NCBI GenBank assembly: GCA_963717125.1
Contig: CAVQVG010000004.1
Span: 1 to 64,000, forward strand
Direction: 5' to 3'
DNA length: 64,000 nucleotides
Origin: RYN-230 sp963717125
GTDB lineage: Bacteria > Actinomycetota > Actinomycetes > Streptosporangiales > Streptosporangiaceae
This document shows, piece by piece, positions 39,111-49,139 of the stretch. Made by a program: the position numbers and the translations under genes. Position 1 is the stretch's first letter; each line of letters begins with the position of its first letter. Below the pieces are notes generated by a model. That model was not told the origin of the DNA. It was given only the letters and a program-made list of their open reading frames with translations, and ran no database searches.

Positions 39111-39376
39111 AGCGGCCCCCTTCACTGAGTTGCCGTCAACCGCACTAATCGTAAGACCGAGGCTGGCGGACAAATCACCGCGGGCCAGCCAAGTGCGTCT
39201 CTCGCCCGGCGGCCGGCGCTGTCCGCGGTCCGGGCTGAATTCGGCTGGAATTAGGTTCCGCTGGCCTTTATCTGACATATAGGAAACAGAATTCGGGATG
39301 GCTTGGCCTGCTCATATGCTTCTGCCATGCGCCAGTTCCCGGGTGGAGTGCGGCCACGGTCGTTCCAGGATGTGCC

Positions 39377-42300
39377 ATGCGTAAATTCGTTACATATCTG
39401 AGCGCTTTAATCCTGGTCCTGCTTACAGTAACAATGCCGGAGTTTCCGGCCAGTGCAGGCACTGCGGCTCGCTCGCGTCATATCCACCGGATTCACCCGG
39501 CCGGGGCGCACCGGCCAGCGGCGGACCCGTTCTCCGCGGCCTGGGCGAAGGCGTTCCATCCGCGGCACGCGAGCCGAGGGGTGGTCGCGGTACGAGGCGA
39601 GCCTCTTCGGGGCCCGGCCGCCGGTCACCGCCTGCCGGGCCGATCGTCCGCCCGGCGGCCTGCCCCACCCGCGGCCGCGGTTCGCCCGTTCTGCGCCGTC
39701 CCGTCCGCACCCGGCAGCGCCAGCGCCTCGGCGGGCGCCAACCAGGTCAGCGTGACCTGGTCGGCAGCGCCGGGCAACGGGACCAGCGTGAGCAGCTACG
39801 TGATCCGGGAAGTCACTGGACCGGATGTGGGGGCCTCGATAGCCACCGACGGTGGAGCCACCTCGGCCGTACTGACCGGCCTGACTGGCGGCACCGCGGC
39901 GACGTTCTCGGTGCTGGCGGAGAGCGGCTGTGGCAGTGGCCCGGTCGCCACCACGAGCGCGGTGACGCCCACCGGGCCGAGCACGACGTATCTGAGTTCG
40001 GTGCTGGCCAGCAAGCCGCTGGCGTTGTACCGGCTGAACGAGCCGAGCGGCACGGTCATGGCCGACTCGTCCGGGCATCGGGCGGACGGCAACTACAGCG
40101 GCCAGGAAACTCAGGGCCAGGCGCCGGCGCTGGCGTCCGATCCGGCGCCCTCGGTCGGCTACACGAGCTGCTGTAGCGGCGCAGGCTCGGCCAGCCTGAG
40201 CCTGCCCCAGTACAACGCGGCCCGGACGGTGGAGGGGTGGTTCAGCACCACCAGCAGCACGGCCGGCCAGGCGATCGCGGGATACGGCCAGACCAGCACC
40301 GACGAGGCCTTTATCGTCTCGGTGAGCGCCCAGGGCATTGGGGTAGACGGCTATAACGACTACCTCCAGTTTCCGACACCACGCCCGGTGGACGATGGAA
40401 ACTGGCACTTCATTGCCGTTACGTACGCTACGGGCACGGTAAGCGTGTATCTCGATGGACTGGAGATTGGCACAGCACCTTTTTCTGGGGTCATCAACAC
40501 CATCAACGGTGGCTCATTTTCGCTGGCCGCGTTCCCCAATTACAACGTTTTCAATGGTGACCTGGCCGACGTAGCCGTGTACTCCTCGGCGCTGAGCGCG
40601 GCCACGATCGCCGCGCACTTCGCGGCCGCGGGTTACAGCCGTCCCACGGCCGCGCACAGCGTCAACGCGTTCTACGGCGGGTCCAACACCGCCGACGTCA
40701 CCTGGGGGCACGCCACCGCCAGTGGGGCGCCGGTGAGCGCGTACCTGGTCAGTGCCGTGGGCGGCCCCCATGGCGTGCCGAGCGTGTCCGTCCCGGCCGA
40801 CGCGACCGCGGCCCGGCTGACCGGCCTGGCCGCGGGGAGCTACACCTTCCAGGTGGTGGCGCTGGACGCCTACGGGAGCGGGCCGGCCGCCGGTTCGGCG
40901 AAGACCCTGACCGTGCCGGGTTCGGCGTCAACGTACGCGTCGGTGGTGCTGTCTTCGTCGCCGTCGGTGTTCTACCGGCTGGCGGATTCCGACCGGGGCG
41001 TGCTGGCGGATTCGTCTGGCCATGGGGCGACGGGCAGCTACACGAGCCAGGTGAGTCTGGGTCAGTCGGGGCCGCTGGGTAATGATGCGGCGGCGGGGAT
41101 TAGTTCGGATGCCAACGGCCCGGCCGGTGGTGGTGATCCGTCGCTGCCGTTGTATGCCCAGGCCCGGTCGGTCGAGGGATGGATCAATACCACCTCCGGC
41201 GGGGAGAACTTCCTGGCTGGGTACGGGTCGCAAAACACCGGCCAGGGGTTCCTGGTCGCGGTGTGGCCGAACGCGGTGCTCGTGTCCGGGTACAGCGACG
41301 ATCTGACGTTCACCAGTTCCACTCCGCTGGATAACGGCACCTGGCATTTCATCGCGGTGACCACGACCGGCACGTCCGCGACCGTGTATGTGGACGGGGT
41401 CAGCCTGGGCACGCAGAACTTCGGGACAGCCCTGGATACCTTGCCAACCGCACAGGGGCTGGAGATCGGGGCCGGGCCGCAGGGCTGCTGTGGCTACTTC
41501 TCCGGCAGCCTGGCCGACATCGCCGTCTTCCCGTCCGCTCTCTCCGCCGCGACGGTGGCCGCGCAGTTCGCGGCATCAGGTCTAAGCCGCCCGCCCGTAC
41601 CGGGGTCGGTGGCGGCGACAGCGGGGGCCAATAAGGCGATGGTGTCGTGGAGTGCCCCCGCGGGTGCCGACCCCGCAGTGAGCGGGTACCTGGTCACGGC
41701 GGTCAAGGGCAGCACGGCGGCGAACGCGCTGTCGGTGCCTGGGTCGGCGTCCAGCGCGACGGTGACCGGGCTGGCCGGCGGGACGAGCTACACGTTCAAG
41801 GTGCAGGCGGTCAACGCCTACGGCCCCGGTGCCGCGGCTACTTCTGCGGCGGTGACGCCGACCGGTTCGGCATCGACGTATGCGTCGGTAGTGCTGTCGT
41901 CCGCGCCGTCGGTGTTCTACCGGCTGGCGGATTCCGACCCGGGCGTGCTGGCGGATTCGTCTGGGCACGGCGCGTCCGGGAGCTACACCAGCCAGGTGAG
42001 CCTGGGCCAGGCGGGGCCGCTGGGTAATGATGCGGCGGCGGGGATTAGTTCGGATGCCAACGGCCCAGCGGGCAGTGGCGATCCGTCGCTGCCGCTGTAT
42101 AACCAGCCGCGGACGGTGGAGGGATGGATCAACACCACCTCTGGCGGGGAGAACTTCCTGGCCGGGTATGGGTCGCAAAACACTAGCCAGGGGTTCCTGG
42201 TCGCGGTGTACCCGAACGCGGTGCTCGTGTCCGGGTACAGCGATGACCTGACCTTCACCAGCCCGGCTCCACTCAACGACGGGAACTGGCACTTCATCGC

Positions 42301-44473
42301 GGTGACCACGACCGGCACATCCGCGACCGTGTATGTGGACGGGGTCAGCCTCGGCGCGCAGAACTTCACCACGGCGCTGGACACGCTGCCCACCTCACAG
42401 GGGCTGGAGATCGGGGCCGGACCGCAGGGCTGCTGTGGCTACTTCTCCGGCAGCCTGGCCGACATCGCCGTCTTCCCGTCCGCCCTCTCCGCCGCGACGG
42501 TGGCCGCGCAGTTCGCGGCATCGGGTGTCGGCCGGCCTGCCGCTCCGGGGTCGGTGACGGCGACGGGCGGCAGCAACAAGGCGACGGTGTCGTGGGACGC
42601 TCCCGCGGGTGCCGGCCCCGCAGTGAGCGGGTACCTGGTCACGGCGGTCAAGGGCAGCGCGGCGGCGAACGCGGTGTCGGTGCCTGGGTCGGCGTCCAGC
42701 GCGACGGTGACCGGGCTGGCCGGCGGGACGAGCTACACGTTCAAGGTGCAGGCGGTCAACGCCTACGGCCCCGGTGCCGCGGCTACTTCTGCGGCGGTGA
42801 CGCCGACCGGTTCGGCATCGACGTATGCGTCGGTAGTGCTGTCGTCCGCGCCGTCGGTGTTCTACCGGCTGGCCGACACCGACCGGGGCGTGCTGGCTGA
42901 CTCGTCTGGCCGCGGCGCGACCGGAACCTACACCAGCCAGGTGAGTCTGGGTCAGTCGGGACCGCTGGGTAATGATGCGGCGGCGGGGATTAGTTCGGAT
43001 GCCAACGGCCCGGCCGGTGGTGGTGATCCGTCGCTGCCGTTGTATGCCCAGGCCCGGTCGGTCGAAGGGTGGATCAATACCACCTCCGGCGGGGAGAACT
43101 TCCTGGCTGGGTACGGGTCGCAAAACACCGGCCAGGGGTTCCTGGTCGCGGTGTACCCGAACGCGGTGCTCGTGTCCGGGTACAGCGATGACCTGACCTT
43201 CACCAGCCCGGCTCCACTCAACGACGGGAACTGGCACTTCATCGCGGTGACCACGACCGGCACATCCGCGACCGTGTATGTGGACGGGGTCAGCCTCGGC
43301 ACGCGGAACTTCGGGACGACTCTGGATACCTTGCCCACCTCACAGGGGCTGGAGATCGGGGCCGGACCGCAGGGCTGCTGTGGCTACTTCTCCGGCAGCC
43401 TGGCCGACATCGCCGTCTTCCCATCGGCGCTGTCGGCCGCCACCATCAGCAGCCAGTTCGACGCCTCGGGGCTGAGCCGGCCACCCGCACCAGGGTCGGT
43501 GACGGCGACGGGCGGCAGCAACAAGGCAACGGTGTCGTGGAACGCTCCGGCGGGTGCTGACCCGCAAGTGACGGGATATCTGGTCACGGCGGTCAAGGGA
43601 ACTACCGCGGTGAACGCGGTGTCGGTGCCTGGGTCGGCGTCCAGCACCACGGTGACCGGGCTGGCCGGCGGGACGAGCTACACGTTCAAGGTGCAGGCGG
43701 TCAACGCCTACGGCCCCGGTGCCGCGGCTACTTCTGCGGCGGTGACGCCGACCGGTTCGGCATCGACGTATGCGTCGGCGGTGCTGTCGTCGTCGCCGTC
43801 GGTGTTCTACCGGCTGGCGGATTCCGACCCGGGCGTGCTGGCTGATTCGTCTGGGCACGGCGCGTCCGGGAGCTACACCAGCCAGGTGAGCCTGGGCCAG
43901 GCGGGGCCGCTGGCCAACGACCCGGCGCCGGGGATTAGCTCGGATGCCAACGGCCCAGCGGGCAGTGGCGATCCGTCGCTGCCGCTGTATAACCAGCCGC
44001 GGACGGTGGAGGGATGGATCAACACCACCTCTGGCGGCGAGAACTTCCTGGCCGGGTACGGGTCGCAAAACACCGGCCAGGGATTCACCGTGGCCGTACA
44101 GCCGAACGCGGTGCTCGTGTCCGGGTACAGCGATGACCTGACCTTCACCAGTTCCACCTCGCTGGATAACGGCACCTGGCATCTCATCGCGGTGACCACG
44201 ACCGGCACATCCGCGACGGTCTACGTGGACGGCACCAGCCTGGGCACGCAGAACTTCGGGACGACTCTGGATACCTTGCCCACCTCACAGGGGCTGGAGA
44301 TCGGGGCCGGGCCGCAGGGCTGCTGTGGCTACTTCTCCGGCAGCCTGGCCGACATCGCCGTCTTCCCGTCCGCCCTCTCCGCCGCCACCATCAGCAGCCA
44401 ATTCGCCGCGTCCGGGGATCTGACCGCACGTCTCTCCCGGCACGCACACTCTGTGACCGGAGGCCGCTCGTGA
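39377..44473 (+). CDS. giant secreted LamG/FN3 repeat protein
   Basis: 1698 residues. Signal peptide (FVTYLSALILVLLTVTMPEFPASA), a basic linker, an FN3 domain at about 112-200, a diverged LamG/concanavalin-like domain at 205-415 and another FN3 domain to about 512. Then four units of exactly 315 residues (starting near 517, 832, 1147, 1462), each a LamG domain (STYASVVLSSSPSVFYRLAD, then VEGWINTTSGGENFLAGYG, GPQGCCGYFSGSLADIAVF) followed by an FN3 domain, the last lacking FN3. It is translationally coupled by GTGA to the RHS gene. Likely an extended surface or secreted adhesin that binds glycans and presents or accompanies the RHS protein. Confidence 0.88.
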   Translation: MRKFVTYLSALILVLLTVTMPEFPASAGTAARSRHIHRIHPAGAHRPAADPFSAAWAKAFHPRHASRGVVAVRGEPLRGPAAGHRLPGRSSARRPAPPAAAVRPFCAVPSAPGSASASAGANQVSVTWSAAPGNGTSVSSYVIREVTGPDVGASIATDGGATSAVLTGLTGGTAATFSVLAESGCGSGPVATTSAVTPTGPSTTYLSSVLASKPLALYRLNEPSGTVMADSSGHRADGNYSGQETQGQAPALASDPAPSVGYTSCCSGAGSASLSLPQYNAARTVEGWFSTTSSTAGQAIAGYGQTSTDEAFIVSVSAQGIGVDGYNDYLQFPTPRPVDDGNWHFIAVTYATGTVSVYLDGLEIGTAPFSGVINTINGGSFSLAAFPNYNVFNGDLADVAVYSSALSAATIAAHFAAAGYSRPTAAHSVNAFYGGSNTADVTWGHATASGAPVSAYLVSAVGGPHGVPSVSVPADATAARLTGLAAGSYTFQVVALDAYGSGPAAGSAKTLTVPGSASTYASVVLSSSPSVFYRLADSDRGVLADSSGHGATGSYTSQVSLGQSGPLGNDAAAGISSDANGPAGGGDPSLPLYAQARSVEGWINTTSGGENFLAGYGSQNTGQGFLVAVWPNAVLVSGYSDDLTFTSSTPLDNGTWHFIAVTTTGTSATVYVDGVSLGTQNFGTALDTLPTAQGLEIGAGPQGCCGYFSGSLADIAVFPSALSAATVAAQFAASGLSRPPVPGSVAATAGANKAMVSWSAPAGADPAVSGYLVTAVKGSTAANALSVPGSASSATVTGLAGGTSYTFKVQAVNAYGPGAAATSAAVTPTGSASTYASVVLSSAPSVFYRLADSDPGVLADSSGHGASGSYTSQVSLGQAGPLGNDAAAGISSDANGPAGSGDPSLPLYNQPRTVEGWINTTSGGENFLAGYGSQNTSQGFLVAVYPNAVLVSGYSDDLTFTSPAPLNDGNWHFIAVTTTGTSATVYVDGVSLGAQNFTTALDTLPTSQGLEIGAGPQGCCGYFSGSLADIAVFPSALSAATVAAQFAASGVGRPAAPGSVTATGGSNKATVSWDAPAGAGPAVSGYLVTAVKGSAAANAVSVPGSASSATVTGLAGGTSYTFKVQAVNAYGPGAAATSAAVTPTGSASTYASVVLSSAPSVFYRLADTDRGVLADSSGRGATGTYTSQVSLGQSGPLGNDAAAGISSDANGPAGGGDPSLPLYAQARSVEGWINTTSGGENFLAGYGSQNTGQGFLVAVYPNAVLVSGYSDDLTFTSPAPLNDGNWHFIAVTTTGTSATVYVDGVSLGTRNFGTTLDTLPTSQGLEIGAGPQGCCGYFSGSLADIAVFPSALSAATISSQFDASGLSRPPAPGSVTATGGSNKATVSWNAPAGADPQVTGYLVTAVKGTTAVNAVSVPGSASSTTVTGLAGGTSYTFKVQAVNAYGPGAAATSAAVTPTGSASTYASAVLSSSPSVFYRLADSDPGVLADSSGHGASGSYTSQVSLGQAGPLANDPAPGISSDANGPAGSGDPSLPLYNQPRTVEGWINTTSGGENFLAGYGSQNTGQGFTVAVQPNAVLVSGYSDDLTFTSSTSLDNGTWHLIAVTTTGTSATVYVDGTSLGTQNFGTTLDTLPTSQGLEIGAGPQGCCGYFSGSLADIAVFPSALSAATISSQFAASGDLTARLSRHAHSVTGGRS
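40922..44445 (+). repeat. four tandem 945-bp LamG-FN3 units
   Basis: The unit boundary TACGCGTCGGTGGTGCTG or its variants starts at 40928, 41873, 42818 and 43763, a constant period of 945 bases. Long blocks are identical between units, including silent sites, while others alternate between two versions (for example units 1 and 3 versus 2 and 4), a sign of gene conversion. Confidence 0.88.
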
Positions 44474-47400
44474 CCCTCGCCCACGCCCGGCTCACACCAT
44501 CCCGGGTGACCGTACTGGTCAGCGTGCTGGCCCTGGCCGTCCAGTCGGCCGTGGTGGCCGCGCCGGCCCAGGCCGCCACCCCCGCGGCCAGCTACAGCTA
44601 CGACGCCGCAGGCCACCTGGCCACGGTGACCACCGCGGCCGGGACCGCTACCTATCACTACGACGCCGCGGGCAACCTGCTGTCCATCAGCCACTCGGCC
44701 AGCAACACCGCACCCCGGGCCGCCGCCCCGCACCGCCGCGCTGCCGCGCCCGCGATCGCCTCGGCCGGGCCGTCGCCGGTGGTGCCGGGCAAAGCGATCA
44801 CGGTCATGGGCCGCAACTTCTCCAGCACGGCCGCCGAGGACGTGGTGCGCATCGGCGCGCTGCTCGCCCACGTCACCGCGGCCTCGACCACACGCCTGGA
44901 AGTGACGGCCCCACCTGGGCATGGCGGCACGGTCCAGGTGACCACGCCCGGCGGAACCGCCCGCGGACCCAGGGTCAAGGTCGAGGAGCCGATCACCCCG
45001 GCCAGTCCGCCCGGGGGCCGCGACCCGCATCCGGTGCGCGCCCCCGCCGGAGTGACCGCACTTTCCGGCCTGGTCGAGAACGACCACGGCGCGGTGTTGC
45101 CGGGAGTCACCATGACCGTGGCCACGGTCGCGGGAAAGACCGAGGCCAGCACGGTCACCCGGGCAGACGGGCAATTTCTGCTCAGCCATCTCCGGCCGGG
45201 CCGTCACCAGCTCATCATCTCCGGCGACAACGTGGGCGGCCGCCAGTACGGCAGCTACGCCGAGCCAGTGGAGTTGCCGCCGGGACGCACCACGGTGCTG
45301 CCCTGGGTGACCTACCTGACCCCGCTGGACCTGTCCCACGCGGTCAGCATCGCGTCGCCCACCACGCACGAAGTGACGCTGAGCACACCCCAGATCCCGG
45401 GGCTCGAGATCCAGATTCCCACCGGCACGGTGATCAGGGACCGGGCCGGTCACGCCGTGACCAAGCTGTCCATCACCCCGCTCACCGTGGGGCGCACTGC
45501 CTACCCACTGGCCCCCGGCATGCAGCCGGGCTTCTTCACCCTGCAGCCGGGCGACGCCACCGTGACCGGCCCCGGGCTGCGGGTGATCTACCCCAACGGG
45601 ACCGGCCAGCCACCCGGCACCGCCATCCCGTACTTCGTTGACACTCCGACCTGGGCCGGTAACGGCTGGTGGCGGTACGGAACCGGGCACGTCAGTGCGG
45701 ACGGTAAGCAGATCTTCCCCGCGGCCGGGGTCCGCTGGCACGCCATCTCCCTCGGCGGCTATGGCACTAACCCGCCGCCGCCGACCGGCCCGCCGCCGGG
45801 CAGTTGCGGTGGTGGTGGCAGCAACAATGGCGGCGGCGGCGGCGGGGGCGGGGGCGGCGGCGGAGGCGGCAACGCCGGCCCGCCGCCCGGCGGGCCAAGC
45901 GCCTGCCCGGCCGACCCAGTCGACCCGGCCACCGGCCTGTTCGTGGACCAGAGCACCGACCTGAGCCTGACCGACGTGGAAAGCGTCACGCTGGGCCGGG
46001 TGTTCCGCCAGCTCGACGACACGGTGCGGGACTTCGGGATCGGCATGAGCAGCAGCCTCAACTTCTACATCGTGGCCGGGGCCAACGGGGACTTCGACCT
46101 CTACTCCCCTTCCGGAGGCGCGGTCAGCTACGCGCCGACCAGCACGACTGGGCAGTACCAGTCGGTGGGCAGCCCCACCGGTTTCGTGGGCTCTACCCTG
46201 ACCTGGACCAGCGGCGACCCAGACGGCCCGTTCACCGTCACGCTCACCGACGGCACCGTGATGTCGTTCAGCAACCCCGCGTATCTGACCCAGATCACCG
46301 ACCGATTCGGCAACTCGATCGACATCAACCGCAACGAATACACCCCTGACGGCGGCCAGATCGAGAACGTCACCACCCCGGACGGGCGTTGGGCAGCGTT
46401 TACCTATGGGCCATGTGTGACCGCCTCGCCGTCCACCACCTGCGTGACCCAGATCCAGGACAATACCGGCCGGACCGTCAGCTACAGCTATGACGCCAGC
46501 GGCCGGCTGAGCGCGGTGACTAACCCAGCCGGCGGGAAGACGACGTACACGTGGGCCGCCTGCACGAACGCCATGACCTGCACCGAGCTGCTGAGCGTCA
46601 CCGATCCCGATGGTCACGTCACGTCGAACAGCTACGACCCCACGACCGGCTGGGTCACCAGCCAGACCGACGGCGACCACAACACCTGGAAGTTCAGCTA
46701 CACGACCAACAGCCAGGGACAGATCACCCAGACGACCGTGACCGATCCCCGGGGCATCAAGGACGTCTACGCGTTCGGCACCAGCGGTTATCTCGCTACC
46801 GTCACGGACGCCGCGGGCACCTCGGCGGCGCAGACCACCAAGGCCGTGTTCAACCCGACGAGCAACCTGCTGACCAGCCAGACCGATCCGCTCGGACGGA
46901 CCACCGACTACACCTACGACGCGCTGGGCAACGTCACCTCGGTCACCGAACTAGCCGGCACATCCGCCGCGGCCACCTGGTCGTTCAGCTACGACCCGGT
47001 CTACAACCGGGTCACCAGCATCACCAATCCGCTCGGCCAGACAACCAGGATCGCCTACAACGACACCGCGCGCACCGAGACGATCACCGATGCGCTCGGC
47101 CAGCCATGGGTGCTCACCGATAATGACGAGGGCCAGACGATCGAGATCACCAACCCGCTGGGCCAGAGCACCTACCTGAGCTACCTCTACGGTGACCTGG
47201 TCGCCGTGGCCAATCCGCTGGGCCAGGCGACCGGCGCCTACTATGACTCGGCCGGCCAGGAACTGCAGGTCACCGACCCGGACGGGAACACGACCAGCTA
47301 CACCTGGACGCCGCTGGCGGAACTGGCCAGCGTGACCAGCCCGCTCGGCGCGGTCACCCGGCTGGGCTATGACGCCGACGGGAACCCGACCTCGGTCACC

Positions 47401-49008
47401 GACGCCAACGGGAACAAGACCACCTTCAGCTATAACGGCGACAACGCGGTGACCAAGAAGACCGACGCGCTCGGCAACGCCACGTCCTACGGTTACGATG
47501 CGGACGAAAACCTGTCGTCGGTCACCGACGCCGGGGGAAACCTGGACACCTTCGGCTACGACAACCTGAACCGGCTGACCACGGCCGAGTACGGGGTCTC
47601 GGGCAGTACCGCGCAGACGAAGATCGCCTATAGCTACGACGCGGCCAGCCGGCTCACCCAGGCGGTCCAGACGCCGGGCGGCACGGACTCGTTCAGCTAC
47701 GACGGCCTGAACGACATGCTCAGCCAGACCTCCCCACAGGGCACGGTGTCCCGGACCTATAACGCGGCCGGGCTTCCGGTCAGCATGACGGTCCCTGGCC
47801 AGGCCAAGATCACTTATAGCTATGACAAGGACGACCGCCTCGCCGGGATCAGCCAGGGCTCGGCCAGCGTGACCCTGGGCTACAACGCTGCTTCGCAGCC
47901 GGCCTCGGTCACTCTCCCCGACGGGATCACCAGCACCAGCAGCTACGACGCGGCCTCGGACCTCACCGCGCAGACGTTCAAGCACGGCAGCAGCACGGTC
48001 GGCTCGGTGAGCTATGGCTACACCGCCGCCGGCCAGATCAGCTCGGAGTCCGGCAGCCTGGCCAGCGTCAATCTCCCCGCCGTGGTCAGCGGCAACAGCT
48101 ACAACGCGGCTAACGAGCTGACCAGCAGCAACGGAACCAGCTACAGCTGGAACAAGGACGGGGAGCTGACCTCCGCCGGGAGCAGCAGCTACACCTGGAA
48201 CGCGCAGAACCTGCTGACCGCCATCGCCGGCCCGAAGGCGGCCACGTTCAGCTACAACCCGTTCGGCCAGCGGGTCGCCGCGACCATCGGTGGCACGACC
48301 ACCTCCTACTTGTACGACGGCACCAGCCAGGATTCCAACGTGGTCCAGGAACAGTCCGGCGGCTCACCCACGGCCAACCTGCTCACCGGCGCTCCCGGCC
48401 AGATCTTCCAGTTCAGCACGCCGTCGGGGACCAGTAGTTCGCTGCTAAACGGGCCATTCGGTAGCACCCTGGCGCTGGCCAATTCGGCCGCGGCCATCAC
48501 CACCAGCTACGGCTACACCCCCGGCGGTGTGGCCACCAGCAGCGGCGCGTCCTCACCCAACACGTTCGAGTTCAACGCCACCCAGAACGACGGAACCGGC
48601 CTCTACCTCATGGGCGCCCGCTACTACGACCCGGCCACTGGCAGCTTCATCAGCCCGGACCCGCTGGGCTTCAGCGGCGGGAGCAGCAACCTCTACAGCT
48701 ACGCGAACGAGGACCCGGTTAACCGGTATGACCCCACCGGCTGTATCAGCTATTGCTCGCAAGTTGAGCTCATTGGCGGCGCGGTGGGCGGCTTCCTGGG
48801 TGCCCAGATCGGCACGGACCTCGCCCTCAGCGCGTCCGGCTACCTCCTTGATCTGGCCCTGATCGCCGCGCCAGAGGTTGCCCTGCCGCTCCTGGGGCTC
48901 AGCTTCCTGGTGGCGCGCTTCGGGCCGAACGCCATCACGTCAGCGTTCGGCGTAGGCGGCGCCTACCTGGCCGCCGCGCTTTTTGAGGGACCGGGCAGCG
49001 GCTGCTAA
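44470..49008 (+). CDS. secreted RHS/YD-repeat protein with glycine-zipper tip
   Basis: 1512 residues from GTG 44470. Signal peptide to about 36; an isolated pair of YD repeats at 40-75 (SYSYDAAGHLATV, YHYDAAGNLLSI); an IPT/TIG domain at about 90-175; a carboxypeptidase-regulatory-like domain at 195-270; a poly-glycine hinge near 443-465; the DPVDPATGLFVDQSTDL entry motif of RHS shells near 480; about 40 YD repeats from 620 to 1370; the RHS core (LYLMGARYYDPATGSFISPD, LYSYANEDPVNRYDPTG) at 1375-1424. The 88-residue tip is hydrophobic with a GxxxGxxxGxxxG zipper and four Cys. RHS shells carry C-terminal effectors; here the tip looks membrane-active. No immunity gene is apparent. Confidence 0.88.
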   Translation: MTLAHARLTPSRVTVLVSVLALAVQSAVVAAPAQAATPAASYSYDAAGHLATVTTAAGTATYHYDAAGNLLSISHSASNTAPRAAAPHRRAAAPAIASAGPSPVVPGKAITVMGRNFSSTAAEDVVRIGALLAHVTAASTTRLEVTAPPGHGGTVQVTTPGGTARGPRVKVEEPITPASPPGGRDPHPVRAPAGVTALSGLVENDHGAVLPGVTMTVATVAGKTEASTVTRADGQFLLSHLRPGRHQLIISGDNVGGRQYGSYAEPVELPPGRTTVLPWVTYLTPLDLSHAVSIASPTTHEVTLSTPQIPGLEIQIPTGTVIRDRAGHAVTKLSITPLTVGRTAYPLAPGMQPGFFTLQPGDATVTGPGLRVIYPNGTGQPPGTAIPYFVDTPTWAGNGWWRYGTGHVSADGKQIFPAAGVRWHAISLGGYGTNPPPPTGPPPGSCGGGGSNNGGGGGGGGGGGGGGNAGPPPGGPSACPADPVDPATGLFVDQSTDLSLTDVESVTLGRVFRQLDDTVRDFGIGMSSSLNFYIVAGANGDFDLYSPSGGAVSYAPTSTTGQYQSVGSPTGFVGSTLTWTSGDPDGPFTVTLTDGTVMSFSNPAYLTQITDRFGNSIDINRNEYTPDGGQIENVTTPDGRWAAFTYGPCVTASPSTTCVTQIQDNTGRTVSYSYDASGRLSAVTNPAGGKTTYTWAACTNAMTCTELLSVTDPDGHVTSNSYDPTTGWVTSQTDGDHNTWKFSYTTNSQGQITQTTVTDPRGIKDVYAFGTSGYLATVTDAAGTSAAQTTKAVFNPTSNLLTSQTDPLGRTTDYTYDALGNVTSVTELAGTSAAATWSFSYDPVYNRVTSITNPLGQTTRIAYNDTARTETITDALGQPWVLTDNDEGQTIEITNPLGQSTYLSYLYGDLVAVANPLGQATGAYYDSAGQELQVTDPDGNTTSYTWTPLAELASVTSPLGAVTRLGYDADGNPTSVTDANGNKTTFSYNGDNAVTKKTDALGNATSYGYDADENLSSVTDAGGNLDTFGYDNLNRLTTAEYGVSGSTAQTKIAYSYDAASRLTQAVQTPGGTDSFSYDGLNDMLSQTSPQGTVSRTYNAAGLPVSMTVPGQAKITYSYDKDDRLAGISQGSASVTLGYNAASQPASVTLPDGITSTSSYDAASDLTAQTFKHGSSTVGSVSYGYTAAGQISSESGSLASVNLPAVVSGNSYNAANELTSSNGTSYSWNKDGELTSAGSSSYTWNAQNLLTAIAGPKAATFSYNPFGQRVAATIGGTTTSYLYDGTSQDSNVVQEQSGGSPTANLLTGAPGQIFQFSTPSGTSSSLLNGPFGSTLALANSAAAITTSYGYTPGGVATSSGASSPNTFEFNATQNDGTGLYLMGARYYDPATGSFISPDPLGFSGGSSNLYSYANEDPVNRYDPTGCISYCSQVELIGGAVGGFLGAQIGTDLALSASGYLLDLALIAAPEVALPLLGLSFLVARFGPNAITSAFGVGGAYLAAALFEGPGSGC

Positions 49009-49053
49009 CAGATCCAGGTAGCTCCGCCGGACCCGAGGGATCCGTCCCGCCGC

Positions 49054-49091
49054 CCCGGCCGGTGGCCGTCTGCTGACGGCCACCGGCCGGG
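49054..49091 (+). terminator. 16-bp perfect hairpin after the RHS gene
   Basis: CCCGGCCGGTGGCCGT pairs perfectly with ACGGCCACCGGCCGGG across a 6-base loop, 45 bases after the RHS stop. It also lies before the end of the convergent lectin gene and may stop both transcripts. Confidence 0.82.
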
Positions 49092-49139
49092 TGGGGAGCA
49101 TCCTGGTGCGGGGATGATCACGTACGGGCCAGAACTGGC

